Shown in pieces: positions 9,313 through 18,007 of a DNA stretch of 64,000 nt. Positions within the stretch are counted from its first letter, which is position 1; each line of letters opens with the position of its first letter. The position numbers and the translations under genes were made by a program. Below the pieces are notes generated by a model. It did no database searches, was not told where the DNA came from, and saw nothing but the letters and a program-made list of their open reading frames with translations. Source of the DNA: CAVQEG01 sp963711465 (GTDB lineage Bacteria > Bacteroidota > Ignavibacteria > OLB7); the NCBI GenBank assembly GCA_963711465.1, contig CAVQEG010000001.1:186001-250000 (forward strand), read 5' to 3'.

Positions 9313-10176
9313 CTATCCCAGGTAGGCGCGGAGGGCCTTCGAGCGGGAGGTGTGGCGCAGACGGCGGATGGCCTTCTCCTTGATCTGCCGGACACGCTCG
9401 CGCGTCAGCTGAAAGCGCTCGCCGATCTCCTCGAGCGTCAGCGAATGCTCGCGGTCGAGTCCGAAGTAGAGTCGGATCACTTCGGCTTCGCGTTCGGAGA
9501 GCGTCGAGAGGGCACGGCGAACTTCGACTTTCAGCGACTCGGACATGAGCCCCTGATCGGGTGCAGGCTGCGACTCATTGGTCAGCACGTCGAGCAGGCG
9601 GTTGTCCTCGCCCTGCGCAAACGGTGCATCGACCGACAGGTGGCGACCGGAGATCTTGATCGTCTCGGAGACCTCCGACATCGTCATGTCGAGCTCCTCG
9701 GCCAGCTCCGCAGCGGTCGGCTCACGCTCATAGGACTGCTCGAGCTCGGAGAACTTCTTACCGATTTTGTTGAGCGCGCCGACGCGGTTGAGCGGCAGGC
9801 GCACGATGCGCGACTGTTCGGCCAGCGCCTGCAGGATCGACTGACGAATCCACCACACCGCGTAGGAGATGAATTTGAAGCCGCGGGTCTCGTCGAACCG
9901 CTTGGCCGCCTTGATCAGACCGAGGTTTCCTTCATTGATCAGATCTCCGAGCGACAGGCCCTGGTTCTGGTACTGCTTGGCTACAGAGACCACAAATCGG
10001 AGGTTGGCCTTCACCAGCTGCTCCAGAGCGCGATCGCCCTCGAAGCCGCCCTTCTTGATTCGTTTGGCGAGCTCGATTTCCATCTCCGGAGTCAGCAACT
10101 CGACCTTGCCGATTTCCTGGAGATAGCGATCGAGCGACTGGCTCTCGCGATTTGTGTACTGCTTCGTTATGCGCAC
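9313..10176 (-). CDS. rpoD: Primary sigma factor RpoD (Bacteroidota type)
   Basis: A 287-residue sigma-70 factor that begins almost at region 1.2 (SLDRYLQEIGKVELLTPEME), without region 1.1 or a long spacer, as in the housekeeping sigma of Bacteroidota. Region 2 reads LINEGNLGLIKAAKRFDETR and YAVWWIRQSILQALAEQSRI; region 4.2 is LEEIGERFQLTRERVRQIKE. The start codon is GTG at 10176, supported by the Shine-Dalgarno GAGGTGA. This sigma is expected to recognise the TTG/TAnnTTTG promoters found throughout the window. A possible promoter (TTTC, 20 bases, TATTTG) lies at 10356-10385 and would give a leader of about 170 bases. Confidence 0.95.
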   Translation of the reverse strand: MRITKQYTNRESQSLDRYLQEIGKVELLTPEMEIELAKRIKKGGFEGDRALEQLVKANLRFVVSVAKQYQNQGLSLGDLINEGNLGLIKAAKRFDETRGFKFISYAVWWIRQSILQALAEQSRIVRLPLNRVGALNKIGKKFSELEQSYEREPTAAELAEELDMTMSEVSETIKISGRHLSVDAPFAQGEDNRLLDVLTNESQPAPDQGLMSESLKVEVRRALSTLSEREAEVIRLYFGLDREHSLTLEEIGERFQLTRERVRQIKEKAIRRLRHTSRSKALRAYLG

Positions 10177-10708
10177 GGAATCACCTCAGCGAAGATGAAC
10201 GTCCCTGAAAGGTTCACGGAGTGTTTGTGGCGCGACGCGCGATCGGGCAACGACGCGATGTCGCGTGGGATGTTGCAGGTCGACGACTGTCGCCCGGGTA
10301 CCGACTGGATGCGTCGTCCGGGGTCCGCTGTCGGTCGACAACGGGAAAGACCGGACAAATACGCGCAATTGCGGCGACGTGGAAACCCATTTCGGGTAAG
10401 GGTCGGTAACAGTCGGGTTCGGCGGATCTGGTCGTGACGCGGCCGGTGGACTCTGCGGCCGTCGACCTCACGGTTGCTGGACTGACGCACGGATCATCGG
10501 CATGTTTTACCAGCCACGCCGAATGGAATGACGAGCAATCGATCCGGCGTCGGACGAAAGTGGTTGTACGCTCCACGACGTACTCTGGTTCCCGTATGGA
10601 TTCAACCCACTCCCGCGAACGGCGGCCGCTTCGTGTCGAAGCGTTGTGCCGGGACCAGGCCGAGCAACGTGGAGACGCTGCGCTGCGAGGTTGAATCACA
10701 CCGATCGC
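10177..10708. other. Non-coding region upstream of rpoD
   Basis: About 530 bases between the end of an unknown lipoprotein-like gene and rpoD, both minus strand. Short frames are present but Arg/Ser/Pro-rich and unlike protein. The only signal I can support is a weak promoter on the minus strand, TTTC (10382-10385), 20 bases, TATTTG (10356-10361). The length is large for this compact region, so a leader RNA or small RNA is possible, but I see no known RNA family motif. Confidence 0.4.
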
Positions 10709-11650
10709 TCACTGGGCTCCCTGCGTCGATGGTTGCTCGCTCAGCTGCATTCGTGCGCTGAGCTCTCGGCGCACCAGCGCGGCGGCCTCCGATAGATGCG
10801 GGCCCGCAGGCTGCATCCCGGCGCTGCGTCGTACCGATTCCATCGCGCCCGCGATGTCGCCCAGCCGGTAGAGGATCGCCGCGCGGTAGATCTCCGACTC
10901 CGCGCTCTGGGGAACGCCATCGGCAAACAGTGCATCGACGGTCTCCCGATCGCTTCCGAGCAGGGTGCCGTTGCGCAGGATCTGTTCGACGAGGAAGCGA
11001 CCGTAGGAAAGTGCATCGGCTCCGTTGGCATGGACCGGATGCAGAATGATCGTGTCGCTGTGGAGCTTCATGTGCTCGTCGACGAAGAGTTCCACCGTGG
11101 CCGAGAAGTACCCCTCGGCAAGCCGGTTGGAATGGTCGCTGCTGAGCATGATGATCCGCTCGCACCGCTGGCGCTGATCGGGGAAGAGGAGGCTGTCGGC
11201 GACCTCCTCGAATCCCCAGCCGAGTTGTGCGCCGGTGGCGTCGAAGAAGAACGGGTAGCCGTTGTACGCCTGACAGGCGGTGCCGGGATTGATGCGCAAC
11301 CGGAGGAACAATGGTGCGCCGATGTGGAAGTCGACGGTGTCGGCATGACCCTCGATCGGCTCGAGGGTGATCTGCGCTGCACCCGCGGAGGAGGGAGCGT
11401 CGTCGTCAGCGCGTAGCGCGGGGTGTTCCTGCAATTCGGCATCGCGCTCGGACCGACTGCTTGATGCACAGGCGGAGACGAGTACCGCGATGAGGACGGC
11501 GACGGCGACGGCAATGAGGGCGTGCAGCGCCGCTCGCATCAGGTGGTCGGGTTCCTGCACCGGCGGTCTGCGACGACGACGCGGTCGATCCGAAGCGGGA
11601 ACGGGGATCGGCTCCAGTGGAGGTCCGAAGGGGTTGCGCGGTAAGTTCAT
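10709..11650 (-). CDS. Envelope protein with lipobox-like signal, function unknown
   Basis: I do not recognise a family. From ATG 11650 the protein has 313 residues. An Arg/Pro-rich stretch (residues 1-37) precedes a hydrophobic segment HALIAVAVAVLIAVLVSACA whose end LVSAC is a good lipobox. An in-frame ATG at 11539 (MRAALHAL) would give a normal lipoprotein signal peptide and may be the true start. Residues 90-230 look like a beta-sandwich domain that binds or senses something at the surface (TVDFHIGAPLFLRLRINPG). The last 80 residues resemble a TPR-like helical pair (AAILYRLGDIAGAMESVRRS). The region is divergent from tmk. Confidence 0.6.
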   Translation of the reverse strand: MNLPRNPFGPPLEPIPVPASDRPRRRRRPPVQEPDHLMRAALHALIAVAVAVLIAVLVSACASSSRSERDAELQEHPALRADDDAPSSAGAAQITLEPIEGHADTVDFHIGAPLFLRLRINPGTACQAYNGYPFFFDATGAQLGWGFEEVADSLLFPDQRQRCERIIMLSSDHSNRLAEGYFSATVELFVDEHMKLHSDTIILHPVHANGADALSYGRFLVEQILRNGTLLGSDRETVDALFADGVPQSAESEIYRAAILYRLGDIAGAMESVRRSAGMQPAGPHLSEAAALVRRELSARMQLSEQPSTQGAQ

Positions 11651-11690
11651 CGTACTGGAAATCGTTGGAGTTGGCCCGATCCGGAGCCGG

Positions 11691-11721
11691 TTGACTTTCC
11701 CTCGGGGCGGGTCTATCTTCC
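11691..11721 (+). promoter_or_regulatory. Promoter of tmk
   Basis: TTG at 11691-11693, 20 bases, then TATCTTCC at 11714-11721. This fits the Bacteroidota -33/-7 arrangement with the usual 19-21 base spacer and lies 70 bases before the tmk ATG. The start at 11791 is preceded by GGAG. Confidence 0.55.
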
Positions 11722-11790
11722 CGGCCTCTGCACGCCCTTGTGCCACCCATTTATACGAATCCACCCAGTGACCGAATCCGGAGCACATCG

Positions 11791-12489
11791 ATGCTGATCA
11801 CGTTTGAGGGAATCGACTGCTGCGGCAAGTCGACCCAGGCGCGCCTACTGGCGGAACGACTGCAGGAATCCGGACGCGACGTACTGCAGCTACGCGAGCC
11901 GGGCAACACGCCGCTGTCGGAACATATCAGGGAAACTTTGCTGAGTGATCGGTTCGCCGAGATGAACGAGCGTGCCGAGCTGTTGTTGTTCGCAGCCAGT
12001 CGGGCGCAGCTCGTCGGAGAGGTCATCATCCCGGCGCTGGAGCTCGATCGCGTCGTCATCTGCGATCGGTTCTACGATTCGACCGTGGCCTACCAGGGTT
12101 ACGGCCGACAGCTCCCCCTGGAGGAGATCGTCCAGATCAATCGCATTGCGACGCAGGGCGTGGTTCCCGACATGACCTTCTACGTCGACGTCCCGCCGGA
12201 GGTGGCGATGCAGCGATGCGGTTCGCGCATCGACGCCGCGCGGGATCGGATGGAGGAAAGCGGCGTACGCTTCTACGAGCGGGTCATCGATGGCTACATG
12301 CGGCTTGCCTACCAGGAGGGCGGGCGCTTCTACGTCATCGACGGCACCCGGTCGATCGACGAGGTCCACGACACCATCTGGCGACTGATCGTCGAGAAGA
12401 TGGTCGCAATCTCACGCGGTGCACCGTCGCCCACGCGTTCGTTCGGCACTCCGCCGAGTCCGATCGAAGCGGACTCGGTGACCGCCTGA
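11791..12489 (+). CDS. tmk: Thymidylate kinase
   Basis: This 232-residue P-loop kinase converts dTMP to dTDP. The start MLITFEGIDCCGKSTQ contains the P-loop; the usual GAGKT/S is CCGKS here, a mild variant. The DR(F/Y) block CDRFYDSTVAYQGYGR and the thymidine-contacting region are intact. I start at ATG 11791, preceded by GGAG at good spacing; a longer frame from 11740 would overlap the promoter. The C-terminus carries about 20 extra Ser/Pro-rich residues (GAPSPTRSFGTPPSPIEADS) beyond the family core. A strong terminator follows at 12561. Confidence 0.93.
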   Translation: MLITFEGIDCCGKSTQARLLAERLQESGRDVLQLREPGNTPLSEHIRETLLSDRFAEMNERAELLLFAASRAQLVGEVIIPALELDRVVICDRFYDSTVAYQGYGRQLPLEEIVQINRIATQGVVPDMTFYVDVPPEVAMQRCGSRIDAARDRMEESGVRFYERVIDGYMRLAYQEGGRFYVIDGTRSIDEVHDTIWRLIVEKMVAISRGAPSPTRSFGTPPSPIEADSVTA

Positions 12490-12560
12490 GACTGCGCCTG
12501 ACACTGCGAGGCGTAACCTTTGCCGCGGTTGGCGGGTCGCTACCAGTGGACGCAATGAAG

Positions 12561-12615
12561 ACGCCCGGACGGGCGGGAGCCACTACCGTGGGCTCCGTCC
12601 GTCCGGGCGTTTTTT
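12561..12615 (+). terminator. Strong Rho-independent terminator after tmk
   Basis: A long hairpin: ACGCCCGGAC (12561-12570) pairs with GTCCGGGCGT (12601-12610), continued by GGAGCC / GGCTCC with a 9-base loop, and followed directly by a run of six T. The next promoter element begins only 4 bases after the T run. Confidence 0.9.
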
Positions 12616-12618
12616 GCG

Positions 12619-12626
12619 TACATTTG
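12619..12626 (+). promoter_or_regulatory. -7 promoter element TACATTTG of the first ompA-like gene
   Basis: GCGTACATTTGCG, an exact TAnnTTTG match, 30 bases before the ATG at 12656. The -33 position falls inside the terminator hairpin of tmk and shows no TTG, so terminator and promoter overlap. Confidence 0.6.
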
Positions 12627-12655
12627 CGCCGTTCCGAACGGTCTACCAATCCATC

Positions 12656-14500
12656 ATGGTCCGGATGATACGAACGTTCCTGCCAACGCGGTCCACCGCC
12701 GTGCTCTGCACGCTCCTGCTGTCGACTCCACTTCTGACGCTCCGTGCCCAGATCCAGCCCGACGCCGTCGCCATCATGGGCGAGATCGGTCCGTCGTTCT
12801 ATCTGGGGGAGTTCAACAGTATCGACGAGCCGAACTTCACGCTCTTCAATGGCTACGACGCCAGTGTGGCGCTGAAGTACAACCTCGCGTCGAATTTTAC
12901 GCTGCTCGGACTCTTCGGGACGCATGGGCTCAGCTACACGATCAGCAACAGCGCGCGAGCGAAGTATGCCTTCAGCTTCTTCGGTCCGTTGTCGGACACG
13001 ACGTACACCGGCACCAACACGCGCATCACCCGCACCAACCACATCCGCACGACGAAGTATCTCGTGATGGGGCAGAGCAACTTCAACCCCACATCTCGAT
13101 TCGTTCCCTACTTCACCCTCGGCATCGGCTACCTGAGCTTCACCGTCACCAATGACGACGGAGTGCAGCTTCCGAAGAACATGACGGGTCGCTATACGAA
13201 CGGCTCGATCATCATGCCGATCGGTCTGGGCGGTCAGTACTTCATCACCGATCGACTGTCGGTGCATGCGCAGGCGCTGTTTTACATCAACTCGACCGAC
13301 TATCTCGACGGCTACGCCCACTTCAACGACTTCGACGCGGGAAGCTTCGTGCCGGGAACACCCGGCAACAGCGCCACACCGTCCGATTACATCGGGTCGG
13401 TCACCTTCGGCGCGAGCTTCAACATCTATCAGCCGGAGCGGGCGTTCGAGCCGCCGCCGCTCGCCGAGGAGGAGAAGCCGCGGCCCGAGCCCTCGCGCCC
13501 CAGTGGTGAGCGACCGAATCCGGAGCAGCCGACTCCGCCGTCCAGTCCGGGCGCACAACCACCTCCTTCGACGCAGCCGAACCCGGCTGCTGCCGAGTCG
13601 ATGCCCTCGGATGCCGACGGTGACGGCCTGTCCGATCGCGACGAAACCGATCGCTACATGACCGATCCGAACAACCCCGACACCGATGGCGACAATCTCA
13701 CCGATGCCGAGGAAGTGCAGCAGTACAATACCAGTCCGAACAACCCCGACACCGATCATGACGGGTTGAGCGACGGCGCCGAGGCACTGGTCTACAACAC
13801 CGATCCGCTCGACAGTGACACCGACGACGATCAGCTCTCCGACGGCGACGAGGTCAACCGTCACCGCACCGATCCACTCGTTGCCGATACGGACTCCGAT
13901 CAGCTCTCCGATGGAACGGAGGTCAACGAGTCGATGACCGATCCGTTGAATCCCGACACCGACGGCGATGGCGTCATCGACGGTCTCGACCGCTGTCCGA
14001 CCGTTGCGGGTCCGGCCTCCAACGACGGCTGCCCGGAGGGCGCGGCTCCGCTGGCCAGCACTGCGCCAACGACCACGCCGCTGCAGGGCGTTCCGGCGTT
14101 CGTGGACGTGAACACCCGCGCGGACTTCGATGGAATTCTCTTCCAGAAGAATTCGGACAACTTCGACTTCTCGAAACCGCAAACGGCGCAGAACCTCTGG
14201 CGTCTGCTGCAGTACATGGATCAGTGCGACGGAATGGGAGTGGTCATCGAAGGACACTCTTCGACCGAAGGCAATCCGCACTGGAATCAGATACTCTCTG
14301 AACGGCGGGCGAAGCGCGTTCGCGACTGGCTGCTGGCCAACGGCGTCGACCCGGACAAGATTCTCGGGACGATCGGATACGGCGGCCGCCTTCCACGCGT
14401 CACCGAGCCGACGCCGGGCACGGTCTCGGCGGCCGAACTGGAGCATGCCCGCGAACTCAACCGACGCATTTCTGCGTTGGTACGGCGTCCCTGCAAGTAG
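12656..14500 (+). CDS. OmpA-family outer-membrane protein with thrombospondin type 3 repeats (copy 1)
   Basis: 614 residues from ATG 12656. A signal peptide ends near LLTLRAQ. Residues 30-255 form an aromatic-rich beta-barrel (ASNFTLLGLFGTHGLSYTIS). A Pro/Glu-rich linker leads to six calcium-binding thrombospondin-3 repeats of the form DxDxDGLSD, about residues 315-455. The C-terminal OmpA domain, which binds peptidoglycan, contains GVVIEGHSSTEGNPHWNQIL and LSERRAKRVRDWLLANGVD. Such proteins tie the outer membrane to the cell wall. The following gene has the same layout, so this is a tandem duplicate. The frame opens at 12614, but the -7 element at 12619 shows translation must begin later. 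Confidence 0.9.
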   Translation: MVRMIRTFLPTRSTAVLCTLLLSTPLLTLRAQIQPDAVAIMGEIGPSFYLGEFNSIDEPNFTLFNGYDASVALKYNLASNFTLLGLFGTHGLSYTISNSARAKYAFSFFGPLSDTTYTGTNTRITRTNHIRTTKYLVMGQSNFNPTSRFVPYFTLGIGYLSFTVTNDDGVQLPKNMTGRYTNGSIIMPIGLGGQYFITDRLSVHAQALFYINSTDYLDGYAHFNDFDAGSFVPGTPGNSATPSDYIGSVTFGASFNIYQPERAFEPPPLAEEEKPRPEPSRPSGERPNPEQPTPPSSPGAQPPPSTQPNPAAAESMPSDADGDGLSDRDETDRYMTDPNNPDTDGDNLTDAEEVQQYNTSPNNPDTDHDGLSDGAEALVYNTDPLDSDTDDDQLSDGDEVNRHRTDPLVADTDSDQLSDGTEVNESMTDPLNPDTDGDGVIDGLDRCPTVAGPASNDGCPEGAAPLASTAPTTTPLQGVPAFVDVNTRADFDGILFQKNSDNFDFSKPQTAQNLWRLLQYMDQCDGMGVVIEGHSSTEGNPHWNQILSERRAKRVRDWLLANGVDPDKILGTIGYGGRLPRVTEPTPGTVSAAELEHARELNRRISALVRRPCK

Positions 14501-14544
14501 TCTCCGGCAACGGCCGATCGCGGGACGTTCGCGATCTTCGCCGC

Positions 14545-16356
14545 ATGAATTCGACTCAATCGCTGCGCGCGCTCCTGTTGTGTGCGTTGTCACTCCTCCT
14601 CGCCTCGCGGTGCGTGGTTGCCCAGACCGGCACCATGCGCGCGGGCATCGGGGCCGAGGCGGGCCTCGCCACCTATCTCGGAACGTTCGGCTCATCAACA
14701 CCCGGAGCGTCGTCGGAGGTCTTTGCCCGACTCAACGTCGTTCCACCCTTCTCGATCATTCTCTCCGGTTCCTACGCGTCGCTCGGGTACGACGTCGATG
14801 CGACGGCCGTGGCGAACTATCCCGAGTACTTCGGTGCGCCGAGTGCGTCGAGCTATCCTTCGGCGACGGACGTTGCCCGAACAGCCACCAACAGGACCAC
14901 GGCCGTCGGGCTGAGCGTGCTGCTTACCTATAATCTGAATTCGAACGGGCGCTTCGTTCCCTTCGCCTTCGCAGGAGCAGGTGTCCTCTCGTTCGATCCG
15001 AAGAATGCTGACGGCGTGCGGCTGCCGAACAACCGGGCCGGGGTCTACCCGGCGATGGCTCTGCAGGTGCCGTTCGGCCTCGGAGCGGAGTACTACATCG
15101 GCGAGCGTTTCTCGGTGAATCTGCGACTGACGGCAACGGCGACGACCGGCTGGCTCGACGACTTCGACCCGCCGGACGGTGGTAACGACTTCTATGCATC
15201 GGCGCGGGCCGGATTCACCTGGTACTTCTACGGCACGCTCGACTGTGACCGCGACGGACTGACGGATGAAGAGGAGAAGTCGATCGGCACCGATCCCTGC
15301 AATGCGGACACTGACGGCGACGGCCTGAGCGACTTCGAGGAAGTCAGGACCATCGGCACGAGTCCGATTCGATCCGACACCGACGGCGACGGCCTGAGCG
15401 ATCGCGATGAACTGAAGGTCTACGCAACCGATCCACGCGACCCGGACAGTGACGCCGACGGCATCGTCGATGGGGAGGAAATTCAGCGTCGTACCGATCC
15501 GCTGAAGGCGGATACCGACGGCGACGGGGTAAGCGACGGGCTGGAGGTGCATCAGTACGGGACCGATCCACTGGCTTCCGACACCGACGGTGACGGCCTG
15601 ACGGACGGCGAGGAAGTCAACCGCTATCACACCGAGCCCCGCAATCCCGACACGGACAGCGACCGGCTCTCCGACGGCGAGGAGGTCCACTCGAGCGGCA
15701 CCGATCCGCTGAAGGTCGACACCGACGGCGACGAGCTGATCGATGGAGCCGAGGTGAACAACTACGGCACCGATCCGCTGAAGGCCGACACCGACGGCGA
15801 TGGTCTCTCCGACGGCGAGGAGGTGTTGCGCGCGCACACCGATCCGCTGAAGGCCGACACCGACGGCGACACGGTTTCTGACGGCGCCGATCGATGTCCG
15901 CTGGTTGCGGGAGACGCGGCCCACGGCGGCTGTCCGGCACCGCCGAAGCCGGGCACGGTCACGAATTTCCCCAGCATCTACTTCCAGGTGAATTCCGATG
16001 AGTTCGATTTCACGCGACCCGAGACGACCGACAATCTCGTCCGGCTGCTGCAGTACATCAATCAGTGTCCGGAGCTGTCGGTGATCATCGAGGGGCACGC
16101 CTCGCGGGAGGGATCGGAGGCGCGCAATCAGCAGCTGAGCGAGCAGCGCGCGCGGCGGGTTCGTGCGTGGCTCATCGAGCAGGGTGTCGACTCGAACAAG
16201 ATCGAGGCGACGTTCGGCTACGGAAGCAGCCGCAACGCGGTGGAGGAGCCGGCGCCGGGATCACTGGAGGCACGCTCGATGGATCCGGAGCGCCTCGAGG
16301 AGATACGGCGGCAGAACAGGCGCATAGCGGTAGTGGTCGCGCGCACCTGTCGGTGA
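14545..16356 (+). CDS. OmpA-family outer-membrane protein with thrombospondin type 3 repeats (copy 2)
   Basis: 603 residues, 44 bases after copy 1 and probably in the same transcript. Order of parts: signal peptide ending LASRCVVAQ, beta-barrel (residues 30-230), ten DxDxDGxSD calcium-binding repeats (about 233-455) in place of the six in copy 1, and the OmpA peptidoglycan-binding domain (SVIIEGHASREGSEARNQQL, then LSEQRARRVRAWLIEQGVDS). The Pro-rich linker of copy 1 is missing, and the repeats follow the barrel directly. The repeat DNA at 15,244-15,900 is itself internally repetitive, so array length may vary between strains. Confidence 0.9.
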   Translation: MNSTQSLRALLLCALSLLLASRCVVAQTGTMRAGIGAEAGLATYLGTFGSSTPGASSEVFARLNVVPPFSIILSGSYASLGYDVDATAVANYPEYFGAPSASSYPSATDVARTATNRTTAVGLSVLLTYNLNSNGRFVPFAFAGAGVLSFDPKNADGVRLPNNRAGVYPAMALQVPFGLGAEYYIGERFSVNLRLTATATTGWLDDFDPPDGGNDFYASARAGFTWYFYGTLDCDRDGLTDEEEKSIGTDPCNADTDGDGLSDFEEVRTIGTSPIRSDTDGDGLSDRDELKVYATDPRDPDSDADGIVDGEEIQRRTDPLKADTDGDGVSDGLEVHQYGTDPLASDTDGDGLTDGEEVNRYHTEPRNPDTDSDRLSDGEEVHSSGTDPLKVDTDGDELIDGAEVNNYGTDPLKADTDGDGLSDGEEVLRAHTDPLKADTDGDTVSDGADRCPLVAGDAAHGGCPAPPKPGTVTNFPSIYFQVNSDEFDFTRPETTDNLVRLLQYINQCPELSVIIEGHASREGSEARNQQLSEQRARRVRAWLIEQGVDSNKIEATFGYGSSRNAVEEPAPGSLEARSMDPERLEEIRRQNRRIAVVVARTCR

Positions 16357-16372
16357 CGGGGGGGCACGGGGG

Positions 16373-16402
16373 TTGCCGTCGGGGGTGGCCGTGCATACTT
16401 GG
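16373..16402 (+). promoter_or_regulatory. Possible pyk promoter
   Basis: TTG at 16373-16375, 20 bases, TACTTGG at 16396-16402, about 30 bases before the pyk ATG. The -7 element is one base shorter than consensus, so this is tentative. Confidence 0.4.
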
Positions 16403-16430
16403 CTGAACACTCTTCACGTATTTTGGCGAC

Positions 16431-17912
16431 ATGGAACATGAGATGATGGAAGTGTCGGGGGAGACGGGCAGTGCCGTTCCGTTCCCACCATCACTGCAGC
16501 ACACGAAGATTCTCTGCACGCTGGGACCGGCCACCGCGACGCCGGACAGGATTCGCGAGATGATTCTTGCGGGAGCCGATGCGATTCGGCTGAACTTCTC
16601 GCATTCGACGCACGAGACGCATCGGAAGCTCTACGAGATGGTCCGCACGGTGAGTGCCGAGCTGGAGCGGCAGGTACCGATCATCCAGGATCTGCAGGGA
16701 CCGAAGATCCGCGTGGGGGCATTGCCGGACGGACCGGTGTTGTTGCGGCCGGCGACGACGGTGATACTAACGACGGCGAGCGTGAAGTCGGGAGACGAGA
16801 GAATTCCGGTTGGCTACAAGAAGCTGGCGGGGGAGGTGCACAAGGGCGATCTGATACTGCTCGACGACGGGCTGATCGCACTGCGGGTGGAGGAGACGAA
16901 CGGGCGGGACATCGCCTGCAAGGTGATCAACGGCGGGCTGCTCAAGGAGCACAAGGGGATCAACCTGCCGAACGTGGTGATCAGCGAGCCGTCGTTGACG
17001 GCGAAGGACCGGCGGGACCTGCTCTTCGGGTTGCAGCTGGGAGTCGACTACGTGGCGCTGTCGTTCGTCCGATCGGCGGCGGACATCGTGGGGTTACGCA
17101 AGCTGATCGCATCGCACGGTCGGCAGACGCCGGTGATAGCGAAGATCGAGAAGATCGAGGCGATACGGGAGCTGGACGCGATCATTGCGGCATCGGACGC
17201 GGTGATGATCGCGCGCGGGGATCTGGGCGTGGAACTTCCCAGCTACGAGGTTCCGTTATTGCAGAAGCGGATCATCCGCCGATGCAACGAGACGGGCACG
17301 CCGGTGATCACCGCCACGCAGATGCTCGAGTCGATGGTGAACAATCCGCGACCGACGCGGGCGGAGTCCTCCGACGTCGCCAACGCGGTCTTCGACGGAA
17401 CGGACGTGGTCATGCTCTCGGCCGAGACGTCCGTCGGCGCCTTCCCGGTGGAGGCGGTAATGACGATGAACGACATCCTCCGCGCGACCGAGAGCACCGT
17501 GCGCTACGATCCGGACCTCCGGAGTCCGCATGAATTCCAGAACGAGGAGGATCGGTCCAACTACGCCGTGGCGATCTCAGCGAGTCTGCTCTCGGCGCAG
17601 GTGAAGGCGAGCGCGATTCTCGTGCTTACCTATTCCGGCGCCACCGCGCGCGTGATGAGTCGCAGCCGCCCTGATGTGCCCATCATCGCGATGTCGGAGA
17701 ACGAAGATGTCTGCCGACAGCTCGGACTGTACCGGAACGTGTACGCCGTTCGAATCTCTCAGCCGGTCACCACCGAGGAGGCGCTGCCACTGATGAAACA
17801 GCGGGCGGTGGAGGCAGGCGTCGTCGAAGCCGGTGACACCGTGATCATTACCGCCGGATATCCGGTCGTCGAAAAGGCGCGGACGAACATGGTCGTCGTC
17901 GATCGGATCTGA
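16431..17912 (+). CDS. pyk: Pyruvate kinase
   Basis: This 493-residue glycolytic enzyme transfers phosphate from phosphoenolpyruvate to ADP. Signatures visible: TKILCTLGPATATPDRIREM at the N-terminus, NFSHSTHETH, the active-site segment VIAKIEKIEAIRELDAIIAA with the catalytic Lys, and MIARGDLGVELP. Length is normal for the bacterial enzyme. The first 20 residues (with MEHEMM) are extra, and ATG 16443 or 16446 is a possible alternative start. It stands alone, with no other glycolysis gene nearby. Confidence 0.96.
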   Translation: MEHEMMEVSGETGSAVPFPPSLQHTKILCTLGPATATPDRIREMILAGADAIRLNFSHSTHETHRKLYEMVRTVSAELERQVPIIQDLQGPKIRVGALPDGPVLLRPATTVILTTASVKSGDERIPVGYKKLAGEVHKGDLILLDDGLIALRVEETNGRDIACKVINGGLLKEHKGINLPNVVISEPSLTAKDRRDLLFGLQLGVDYVALSFVRSAADIVGLRKLIASHGRQTPVIAKIEKIEAIRELDAIIAASDAVMIARGDLGVELPSYEVPLLQKRIIRRCNETGTPVITATQMLESMVNNPRPTRAESSDVANAVFDGTDVVMLSAETSVGAFPVEAVMTMNDILRATESTVRYDPDLRSPHEFQNEEDRSNYAVAISASLLSAQVKASAILVLTYSGATARVMSRSRPDVPIIAMSENEDVCRQLGLYRNVYAVRISQPVTTEEALPLMKQRAVEAGVVEAGDTVIITAGYPVVEKARTNMVVVDRI

Positions 17913-18007
17913 GTGGCATCGGGTTCACCGTCGTTTGGCTGGCAACGCCGCAGCGAAGGGCTTCCCGCAGACAATCGAATTCTTCCCACCATTTCTCCGT
18001 GACACCG

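Noticed and set aside
10214..10699. 161-codon frame in the region upstream of rpoD
   Set aside because: Arg/Ser/Cys-rich without hydrophobic core, and it lies over the rpoD leader; no recognisable family.
12335..14701. Very long open frame on the minus strand opposite the first OmpA-like gene (788 codons)
   Set aside because: It mirrors the plus-strand codon pattern of a well-supported gene, is Arg/Val/Gly-rich, has no domain and no promoter. The same holds for minus-strand frames at 14695-16098 and 26098-27717.
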